Source: Protofrankia sp963555915 (GTDB taxonomy: Bacteria; Actinomycetota; Actinomycetes; Frankiales; Frankiaceae). Taken from it: a stretch of 8,317 nucleotides of DNA. The notes beneath the pieces are model-generated. The model searched no databases, was not told the DNA's origin, and saw nothing but the letters and a program-made list of their open reading frames with translations. Where the stretch lies: positions 1 to 8,317 of the forward strand of contig NZ_CAUVXL010000020.1 in the NCBI RefSeq assembly GCF_963555915.1. Direction: 5' to 3'. Below are positions 1-5,284 of this stretch, one piece after another; position 1 is the stretch's first letter, and every line of letters starts with the position of its first letter. A program made the position numbers and the translations under genes.

Positions 1-20
1 GCGATGAGCCGATCAGGCAT
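1..20 (-). CDS. Possible start of a sixth operon gene, cut by the left edge
   Basis: On the minus strand an ATG at 20-18 is preceded by GAAAGGAG (37-30) with 9 nt spacing, as strong as the ribosome-binding sites of the confirmed genes in this operon. Only MPDRLI is visible before the edge, so no function can be assigned. It lies 185 nt beyond the flavin reductase stop, a wider gap than the other operon junctions, so it may have its own promoter. The same bases read as an open frame on the plus strand, which lowers confidence. Confidence 0.35.
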
Positions 21-162
21 GACGCCGGACTCCTTTCTTTACGAGTTCATTCGTCGGGTCGTATGGTACCGCGGCACATGGGTCGGCGATGCGATGTGGC
101 GAAGTTTATTCCTTCTGTTTGTACTCGCCATGATATTTCGACCAATATGCCATGCGTTATGA
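1..162 (+). CDS. Possible 3' end of a convergent plus-strand gene (unrecognised)
   Basis: Frame 1 is open from the left edge to a TGA at 160-162 (53 codons) and could be the tail of a gene entering from outside, converging on the flavin reductase gene that ends at 206. The reading is rich in Trp and hydrophobic residues; its last third contains SLFLLFVLAMIF, which could be a membrane segment. The first 30 or so codons prefer G/C at third positions but the last 20 do not, so coding support is weak. No family is recognised. It competes with a possible minus-strand gene start at position 20; the two could coexist only with a small overlap. Confidence 0.3.
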   Translation, partial: AMSRSGMTPDSFLYEFIRRVVWYRGTWVGDAMWRSLFLLFVLAMIFRPICHAL

Positions 163-205
163 AAGATACATATAAATGCCGCACGTCAGCTGCCCGGATG
201 AGATG
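21..205. other. Less GC-rich gap after the flavin reductase gene
   Basis: This stretch is visibly richer in A+T than the rest of the window, especially 100-180. A weak minus-strand promoter-like pair (TTGGTC and TACAAA, 16 nt apart) can be drawn, but both hexamers match poorly. No convincing intrinsic terminator (GC-rich stem plus U-tract) is seen after the flavin reductase stop. No copy of the three-fold regulatory element is present here. Confidence 0.4.
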
Positions 206-769
206 CTACATATCGGGGTCTTCGCCGCCTTGCCGTCCACGCGAAATGGATTGAAAGCGCCCGTCGTGCCACAGCAACGGTCGACCGTGGCCCCGGTAGA
301 GCCCGATGACGGAACCGACGAGGATGGTGTGATCACCACCAGAATGCAGGGCGTGCACCGTGCAGGTGGTCCACGCGAGCGCGTCGTCGAGTACGGGCAC
401 CTCGTGGACGATCTCGTGGGACACGTCGGCGAATCGGTCTGCCGAGGGCCGGGTGGCGAAGCCGGTGGCCAGCTCGACGCCGCTCGCGTCGAGCACGTTG
501 ATGGAGAACCGACCGGCCTCGCGGATCTCCACCAGGGTGGCTGACCGGTTGCCGACGCAGGCGAGCACGAGCAGTGGATCCAGGGAGAGTGAGGTGACCG
601 CACTCGCGGTCATGCCGGTGGGGCCGGCCGGTGTCACCGTGGCGAGCACGGTGACACCGGAGGCGAGCTGGGCGAAAACCGAACGGAACAGCTGCCGGGC
701 CTGCTCAGGGCTGGTCGGCAGGTCGCCCGCGGCCAGCGGACGGGGCTCGGGGACGGTAATCGTCGTCAT
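206..769 (-). CDS. Flavin reductase (HpaC/VlmR-like)
   Basis: A 187-residue protein of the flavin-reductase-like, FMN-binding split-barrel family. Members reduce FMN or FAD with NAD(P)H and release the reduced flavin to a partner monooxygenase. Visible family features are the flavin-binding stretch [21 protein letters not shown] near residues 52-72 (family pattern G-T-x-S-x-SLDPP), [11 protein letters not shown] at 144-154 and PLLWHDGRF at 164-172. Length is normal for the family. The start is fixed by AAAGGGGAG upstream and by a 4-nt ATGA overlap with the preceding SRPBCC gene, implying coupled translation. It is the last confirmed gene of the minus-strand operon. The only flavoprotein in the window it could serve is the acyl-CoA-dehydrogenase-like protein encoded first in the operon; that pairing is inference. 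Family is secure, partner and flavin preference are not. Confidence 0.93.
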
Positions 770-1269
770 CGCACCGCTCCCCTTTCAGCGGAAAGCGTGG
801 CGTCGTCGTCGTGGATGTCGCCGTCGGCAGGAAAAACCACGTGATCGCCGAACAGACCGCGCATGATCCGCTGCATGTTGTCGCGCAAGGTGCGTTCGGC
901 GATCGGGTCGATGATCGCGGCGAGGCTGGGCATGCCGAGGTCGAAGTGCGCTGTGAAGGTGAGGGTGGCGTCCGGGCCGGCCTGGTAGGCCTGCCAGGTG
1001 CCGTGGAAGGTGTCGAAGTCTCCGTCTGTCTGGCTGAAGCTGATCGTGTGAGCAACGGAATCGATGTGATCGCGTTCTGACCAGCAGAGCAGGCCGTTGC
1101 GGAAGACGACCGACCAGTCGGAGTCGACGGTTCCATCGTCGTGATCGGTGATTGTTACCTCACGAACGGTATCGGTGTACTCGGGATAGCGGCCGAAATC
1201 GCTGACGCGGGCGAAAACGGCGTCCACCCGGGCGGCGGGTATGAGGGTTTCCAGGGCAACGGTGCGCAT
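766..1269 (-). CDS. SRPBCC / polyketide cyclase-dehydrase family protein
   Basis: A 167-residue START/Bet v1-like (SRPBCC) protein. The N-terminus follows the typical cyclase/COQ10-like pattern: a first strand ending near residue 10, then [20 protein letters not shown] at 15-34 and REVTI at 36-40, where family members carry phrases like VSDFxRYPEY. A central beta region ([13 protein letters not shown], 102-114) and a C-terminal helix ([20 protein letters not shown], 119-138) complete the helix-grip fold; the last 20 residues are acidic and probably disordered. These folds bind hydrophobic ligands and in biosynthetic clusters act as aromatases, cyclases or dehydratases. No polyketide synthase is in view, so the ligand is unknown. 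It starts 1 nt after the aminotransferase stop, its ribosome-binding site (GAAAGGAG) lies inside that gene's end, and it overlaps the flavin reductase by 4 nt. Confidence 0.9.
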
Positions 1270-1270
1270 C

Positions 1271-2581
1271 TCAGGCGCTCCTTTCGAGGGTTGTGGTGTG
1301 CGGGTGGCTCTCGTTCAACGCTCCGGCGGCGCCGGTGACCGCGGTCAGGACAAGGTCCACGTCGGCCGCGGTGAGCACCGCGGGTGGGGTGAGCCGGATG
1401 ACGTTGTGGGCGTTGAGGGAGTGGTTCACGAGCACTCCACGTTCGATCATTTCGAGGACGAGCTCGCCGGCGAGTTGGGCATCGGCCAGCTCGATGCCGA
1501 TCAGCAGGCCTGCACCCCGGACGTCGACCACGAGGTCTGGGCAGGTGCCGTGCAGGATGTCCTGTATGCCGGCAAGCAGCTGTTCGCCGAGCACTCGGGC
1601 ACGTTCGACCAGCCCTTCGTCCCGGATGGTGGTCACGGCGGCCGCGGCAGCGGCCATGGCAACCGGAGCTTCCGCGAAGGTGGATGTGTGCAGGAACGGG
1701 TCGCGGTTGAACGGCGCGTACGTGGCGGCGGTCGCGACCATGGCGGCGACCGGGATGACTCCGCCGGAGAGGTTCTTGCCGACCAGCAGTATGTCGGGGA
1801 TGACGTCGTCGGCATCCGCTCCCCACCAGCGTCCCAGCCGGCCCAACCCGGTCTGGATCTCGTCGACCACCAGCAGCGCGCCGTGGTCGCGACAGAGCGC
1901 GGCGACGTCACGCAGGTAACCGGCGGGCGGGAGGACCACGCCGCCTTCGCCCTGTACCGGCTCGACGACCACGCAGCAGTCCGCAACCGTGCCCAGGACC
2001 GCGGCCAGCGCCGTGGAGTCACCGAACGGTACGTGCTGCACTCCTGGCAGCAACGGCCGGAACGGCGCCTGGTAGAACTCGCGTGCGGTCAGCGACAGGG
2101 CACCCATCGTCTTGCCGTGGTACCCGCCGATCGTGGAGACCAGGCTGGTACGCCCATTGGCCCGGGCAAGCTTGATGGCCGCTTCGGTGGCCTCGGCACC
2201 CGACGTCACGAAGTGCACGTAGTCCAGACCGGGCGGGGTGATCTGGGCGAGGGTCTCGGCGGCGTGTGCGGCGACGGGTTCGAGCAGCAGGCGGGTCGCC
2301 ATCGGGTGTCGCTGGATCTGGTCGACCACAGCCCGTATCACTGCCGGATGGCGGTGTCCGAGCAGAAAGACCCCGTAGCCGCCGCAGTCGAGGTACTCGT
2401 TTCCGGTGGCGTCCCAGACCCTGGCACCGTCGGACGCGACCTCCACCAACCCGCCGGTCAGACCCGCCAGCCGGGCCCGACCACGGCTGACGTGCCGGCG
2501 ATAAGTGGTCGCGACCTCGGCCGCGCCGGTCGGGTAGGACGTGGACTCGTTCGTACTGTTCGTACTGTTCGTACTGTTCAT
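1271..2581 (-). CDS. Class III PLP-dependent aminotransferase
   Basis: A 436-residue fold-type I aminotransferase of class III (acetylornithine, GABA, putrescine and taurine transaminase family). Motifs in order: [16 protein letters not shown] (125-140, phosphate-binding region), VEPVQGEGG (206-214), [13 protein letters not shown] (238-250, Asp240 pairing with the pyridine nitrogen), GKNLSGG with Lys269 as the Schiff-base lysine, HTSTFAEAP (298-306) and an Arg396 region (VIRLTPP). All catalytic elements are present, so it should be active. It probably converts an aldehyde or keto group to an amine; the neighbouring reductase could supply the aldehyde. The ATG at 2581 is supported by GGAGG seven nucleotides upstream and by an ATGA overlap with the SDR stop. 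Oddly, the first residues are three NST repeats encoded by a 9-bp tandem repeat. The exact substrate cannot be read from the sequence. Confidence 0.95.
2549..2575 (-). repeat. 9-bp tandem repeat encoding NST tripeptides
   Basis: Three perfect copies of GTTCGTACT (plus strand), followed by a partial GTTC at 2576-2579, lie at the very start of the aminotransferase gene. Read on the minus strand they give repeated Asn-Ser-Thr directly after the initiator Met. The unit is a multiple of three, so copy-number change would keep the frame. The repeats fall in what should be a disordered N-terminal tail. Confidence 0.95.
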
Positions 2582-3639
2582 GCCGCAACCTCCGTCAGCC
2601 CGGCCGCACGCTCGTCGATCAGACCCTTGGCCAACGCCAGATATCGCACCGACGCGGCGAACGAGCTTTCCAGCGCGTGCGGCGTGGGTGCCTGGGTACC
2701 GGGGATGGCACCGAGGCTGGTGGGGAACGGGGGTGCCCCGGAGAACAGTGCGGTCATGGCAAGAAGGTCATCGAAGCGGCGCCTGGCCGTCGGGGGCAGC
2801 GGGTCGATGAACACCGGCCGGATCAGCCGTTCGACCATGTCCGGAACGACCAGGCGCGGCGCGGTCACGGCGATACCCAGCCGCTGCGCGGTGGCCAGAC
2901 AGAAACCGAGCATGCTCTGGGCGGTCAGCGCCTGCGGCCCGGCGCTCAGCCAGTACACCCCGTCGGGAATCCCGGCACGGACCAGCGCGGTCAGCGCGCG
3001 GGCGACGACGTCCTGGGGGATGAAGTCGATCCGCGAGGACGGTTCCAGCGGCACCAGCGGAAGCTGGTTCTTCAACACCGCACTCGCGATCATGTGCAGT
3101 CCCTGGAGACGGACGATGCGCCCGGTGACCGAGTCGCCGATCACCACCGACGGTCGGACGATGGCGGCGGGAACGCCGCTGGCACCCACCAGAGCTTCGG
3201 CGGCCCGCTTGGAGTCCAGGTAGTCCTCGGGACGCGCGAGGGCCTCCCGTAGATCGCTGCCGGTCGCGCTGCGGGTCAGCTCGGCGCGCGCGACGAAGGC
3301 GGTGGAGACGTAGAGCAGCCGTGCCTCGCTGTCAGCGGTGAAGTCACAGATCCGCCCAGTTCCGGCTACGTTGAGCTCCTGGGTGGTCTGAGCTCCCGCG
3401 GCGAAGTCGGTGATCGCGGCAGCGTGGATCACGAAATCGACCTGCTCGCACAGTGTCTTGTAGGTCATCTGGTCGAGTCCGAGCCGAGGTCGGGCGATGT
3501 CGCCGTGGACCTGCTCGGACTCGACCCGGGCACGGCGGGTCAGGCTGATTACTCTGAAATGACGCCCGAGCATCGGCAACAGCGCGCTGCCCACCACGCC
3601 GGTGGCTCCGGTGAGCAGAATCGTGGGACGAGCGGACAT
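2578..3639 (-). CDS. Extended SDR, thioester-reductase / male-sterility-like NAD(P)H reductase
   Basis: A 353-residue Rossmann-fold protein of the extended SDR class. The cofactor motif GATGVVG (11-17, GxxGxxG) opens the protein; VIHAAAITDF (70-79) follows the family's HxAA pattern; NVAGTG (90-95), VSTAFV (111-116, catalytic Ser112) and YLDSK (140-144, Tyr140 and Lys144) complete the active site. RIDFIPQDVVARAL (203-216) resembles the substrate-domain strand of NAD-binding-4 thioester reductases, which release acyl groups from a carrier or CoA as aldehydes. The start was placed at 3639 because AGGGGAG lies 6 nt upstream and the Rossmann strand begins at once; an in-frame extension to 3948 would run through the tandem repeats and the preceding gene. 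It overlaps the aminotransferase by ATGA, consistent with aldehyde handover (inference). It could instead act on a ketone or sugar-like substrate. Confidence 0.9.
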   Translation of the reverse strand: MSARPTILLTGATGVVGSALLPMLGRHFRVISLTRRARVESEQVHGDIARPRLGLDQMTYKTLCEQVDFVIHAAAITDFAAGAQTTQELNVAGTGRICDFTADSEARLLYVSTAFVARAELTRSATGSDLREALARPEDYLDSKRAAEALVGASGVPAAIVRPSVVIGDSVTGRIVRLQGLHMIASAVLKNQLPLVPLEPSSRIDFIPQDVVARALTALVRAGIPDGVYWLSAGPQALTAQSMLGFCLATAQRLGIAVTAPRLVVPDMVERLIRPVFIDPLPPTARRRFDDLLAMTALFSGAPPFPTSLGAIPGTQAPTPHALESSFAASVRYLALAKGLIDERAAGLTEVAA

Positions 3640-3656
3640 TGTTCTCCCCTCATAAG

Positions 3657-3678
3657 CACTGGTGACGCGGCACCAGTG
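3657..3678. promoter_or_regulatory. Perfect 8-bp inverted repeat before the SDR ribosome-binding site
   Basis: CACTGGTG (3657-3664) and CACCAGTG (3671-3678) are perfect complements separated by 6 nt. On the minus-strand transcript the hairpin ends 7 nt before the AGGGGAG ribosome-binding site of the SDR gene. There is no U-tract, so it is not a classical terminator. It could be an operator, an mRNA-stability structure or a control on SDR translation. Confidence 0.6.
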
Positions 3679-3680
3679 AC

Positions 3681-3744
3681 GTGAGCCGGTTCGGATGTGA
3701 GCCGGTTCGGATGTGAGCCGGTTCGGATGTGAGCCGGTTCGGAT
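3681..3744. repeat. Four perfect 16-bp tandem repeats in the operon
   Basis: The unit GTGAGCCGGTTCGGAT occurs four times without a mismatch, filling 64 of the 104 nt between the acyl-CoA-dehydrogenase-like stop and the SDR start. The last copy ends on the final base of the acyl-CoA-dehydrogenase-like stop codon (3744-3746). The unit is not a multiple of three and holds the partial dyad CCGGTTCGG. Exact identity between copies points to recent expansion by slippage or to selection for a repeated binding or RNA motif. Confidence 0.97.
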
Positions 3745-4877
3745 CAGCCGACACGCAGTGGCTGCCCGGCGAAGTAGTCGCACAGCGGGTCCGACATCCG
3801 GGCTCGGGACGGTGGGTGGAATGCCAGCGCCGCGGTACAGGAGGCCAGGTAGGCCACATCGGGCGAGCTGATGTAGGCCATGCCGCCCAGCGCTTCGACG
3901 CTGCGGCGCACCGCGCGGGCAATCGCGTCCTGAACGGCGAAGCGGCACACCAGCGCCGCCGCGAGGGCGGTTTCACCGGCCAGACCGAGTGTCATTGCGC
4001 GGGCCACGCCCTCCACACAGCCCATTGCGGCTTCCAGCTCTACCGCGATACCGGCACGTTCGGACGCCGCGGTGCGGTCGGAGGTCAGCACCCGCTCGGC
4101 AAGTGCGCTGGCCATCCCCAGATAGGAGGCAGCCATAAGCAGCTCGAACCACAGGAACCCGGCGGTCTGCAGGTCGTCGGGGGTGTCATCGGGCCCGATC
4201 TCGGTGCGAACCAGCAGATCGGCGGGCACGGCCACCTCCTCCAGAGCAACCTCGTCGGACTCGGCGGCCGCCAGGACCGGCGACTTCCAGAACGGCCGCA
4301 CCGACATGCCGGGGGTGTCGGCTGGAACGAGAGCCACGGCCAGCTGGGTACCCTCGGTGTCCGTTCGGGGCACGGCCACCGAGGCGGTGAGCAGGTCCAT
4401 GGACCGGGCCAGGCTGCACGGCTTCTTCGTCCCGGAGATCACCACGCCGTCCTCGGTGGGTCGGGCGGTCATGCCAGGGGCGAGGATGGCCTGGCCGGGG
4501 CGGCCTTCGGCGAAACCGGAGGCCACCAGCAGCCCATCGCGGGCGATGCCCTCCAGCAGCATCCACTCGAAGCCGGTGCTGACCCGGCTTGTCTCGACCA
4601 GGCTCGCGATCGAGAAATGGTGCATCGTCGTCGCAACAGCCAGCGACGGCGAGCGCGAACCGAGCGCGCGCTGCACGCGGACCGCCTGGAGCACGTCGGC
4701 GCCGATGCCGGCGTGTTTCCTCGGCACGAGCAGCGCCGGCCCGTGGTGAGCCCGAAACGACTTCAGTGCCGGGCTACCCTGTTCTTCCAGACTGGTCAGA
4801 TCGTAGCCGCGCAACGCGGCATCCAGACCCGGTAGCAGCTGCTCCAGCGTCCGACGTTCCTCGGTCAGGAACCGCAT
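3744..4877 (-). CDS. Acyl-CoA-dehydrogenase-fold flavoprotein (possible monooxygenase)
   Basis: A 377-residue protein of the acyl-CoA dehydrogenase superfamily, normal in length. Recognisable parts are the N-terminal helical domain with VPRKHAGIGADVLQAV (51-66), the middle beta-domain with ISGTKKPCSLARSMDLLTAS (147-166), the VPAD hinge (217-220) and the C-terminal helical domain with EALGGMAYI (328-336), equivalent to the LGGxGY flavin-binding stretch. The usual C-terminal YEGT segment that carries the catalytic Glu in many acyl-CoA dehydrogenases is not seen; that region reads AFHPPSRARMSDPL (352-365). It may therefore be a class D flavin monooxygenase such as an N- or C-hydroxylase, or a divergent dehydrogenase. 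The flavin reductase in the same operon favours the first. The ATG at 4877 has GAGAGGAAG about 8 nt upstream. It is the first gene of the operon, about 110 nt from copy 1 of the shared regulatory element. Confidence 0.9.
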   Translation of the reverse strand: MRFLTEERRTLEQLLPGLDAALRGYDLTSLEEQGSPALKSFRAHHGPALLVPRKHAGIGADVLQAVRVQRALGSRSPSLAVATTMHHFSIASLVETSRVSTGFEWMLLEGIARDGLLVASGFAEGRPGQAILAPGMTARPTEDGVVISGTKKPCSLARSMDLLTASVAVPRTDTEGTQLAVALVPADTPGMSVRPFWKSPVLAAAESDEVALEEVAVPADLLVRTEIGPDDTPDDLQTAGFLWFELLMAASYLGMASALAERVLTSDRTAASERAGIAVELEAAMGCVEGVARAMTLGLAGETALAAALVCRFAVQDAIARAVRRSVEALGGMAYISSPDVAYLASCTAALAFHPPSRARMSDPLCDYFAGQPLRVG

Positions 4878-4980
4878 TATCGTGTCTTCCTCTCGATGGT
4901 GTCCGCCACGGCTGAAAATCGATGTCGGACCGGCGTGCCGGCCGGTACACCAATCAGGTTGGGCTCTGTCCCCGGCCCCG

Positions 4981-5045
4981 TTCCAGGCATCTCAGGGCTG
5001 GCCGGCACGGCCCACAGGGTGTGGGAAAACACCACCTTGGTGGTG
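4981..5045 (-). promoter_or_regulatory. Shared regulatory element, copy 1 (faces the minus-strand operon)
   Basis: Read on the minus strand, CACCACC-AA-GGTGGTG (5045-5030, 7-bp arms) is followed by TTTTCCC (5029-5023), exactly 27 nt, and CTGAGAT (4995-4989). Within the 27 nt there is a CCC-TGT-GGG dyad. CTGAGAT ends 111 nt before the ATG at 4877. The same layout recurs at 5081 and 7991, which is the evidence that it is functional. The promoter class was not recognised. Confidence 0.8.
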
Positions 5046-5080
5046 GCGGGTGTGTGCACCGCGGCGCGGCTTTACCAGGG

Positions 5081-5145
5081 CCCACCAAGGTGGGTTTTCC
5101 CGAACCCTTGAGCGGGTGGTGTGCACACCTGAGATGTATGGCGTG
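5081..5145 (+). promoter_or_regulatory. Shared regulatory element, copy 2 (faces the ABC transporter)
   Basis: CCCACC-AA-GGTGGG (5081-5094, 6-bp arms), TTTTCCC (5095-5101), 27 nt, then CTGAGAT (5129-5135). The 27 nt include ACCC-TTGAGC-GGGT and the palindrome GTGTGCACAC. CTGAGAT ends 149 nt before the transporter ATG at 5285. TTGAGC (5108-5113) and AGATGT (5132-5137) could form a weak -35/-10 pair with 18-nt spacing, but this -35 is not kept in the other copies. Confidence 0.8.
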
Positions 5146-5175
5146 GGTCGAGGTCGTGGCCCAGGCTTGAGGGCA

Positions 5176-5217
5176 TCCGGTTCGCGGTTTCCGGTTCGCG
5201 GTCTCCGGTTCCGGTAC
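5176..5217. repeat. 14-bp imperfect tandem repeat in the transporter leader
   Basis: TCCGGTTCGCGGTT (5176-5189), TCCGGTTCGCGGTC (5190-5203) and a diverged third unit TCCGGTTCCGGTAC (5204-5217) lie between regulatory copy 2 and the transporter start. The core CCGGTTCG is shared with the 16-bp repeat in the minus-strand operon, so the two arrays may be related in origin or in function. Confidence 0.85.
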
Positions 5218-5284
5218 GGACGAGAGCCATCTCGTCCTCGATATCGGATTGAGCGTCCCGATAAACAGGAAGGGAATGGATCAA

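Larger units (their letters stand above)
4878..5284. promoter_or_regulatory. Divergent intergenic control region
   Basis: This 407-bp stretch lies between the start codons of the minus-strand operon and the plus-strand transporter. It holds two inverted copies of the shared element (4981-5045 and 5081-5145), whose dyads face each other with centres 50 bp apart. It also contains the perfect 10-bp palindrome GTGTGCACAC (5119-5128), a related TGTGTGCACC (5051-5060), and a 14-bp tandem repeat in the transporter leader. No gene is credible here; the short frames on either strand follow the GC-rich sequence and lack family signals. Confidence 0.8.

Noticed and set aside
1268..1274. An extra CTGAGAT (minus strand) at the aminotransferase/SRPBCC junction
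   Set aside because: The upstream parts of the composite element (ACCAAGGT and TTTCCC at 27 nt) are missing, so it is a chance 7-mer formed by the stop and start codons.
1241..3223. A 660-codon open frame on the plus strand
   Set aside because: It lies antisense to the aminotransferase and SDR genes, both with complete active-site motifs and good ribosome-binding sites. Its translation is low-complexity Gly/Arg/Val-rich with no family signal, as expected opposite GC-rich coding sequence.
3681..3744. CRISPR array
   Set aside because: The repeats are contiguous 16-bp units without spacers.
3640..3948. An upstream extension of the SDR gene
   Set aside because: The extension crosses the 16-bp repeats and the end of the preceding gene. 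The internal ATG at 3639 has a strong ribosome-binding site and leads straight into the Rossmann motif.
3729..4835. A 368-codon open frame on the plus strand
   Set aside because: It is antisense to the acyl-CoA-dehydrogenase-like gene, starts inside the tandem repeats and has a Gly/His/Gln-rich composition with no recognisable domain.
4981..5145. The inverted element copies as ends of a small transposon or MITE
   Set aside because: The interior is only 35 bp, no target-site duplication is seen, and a third single copy occurs in front of another gene at a similar distance, which fits a promoter element better.
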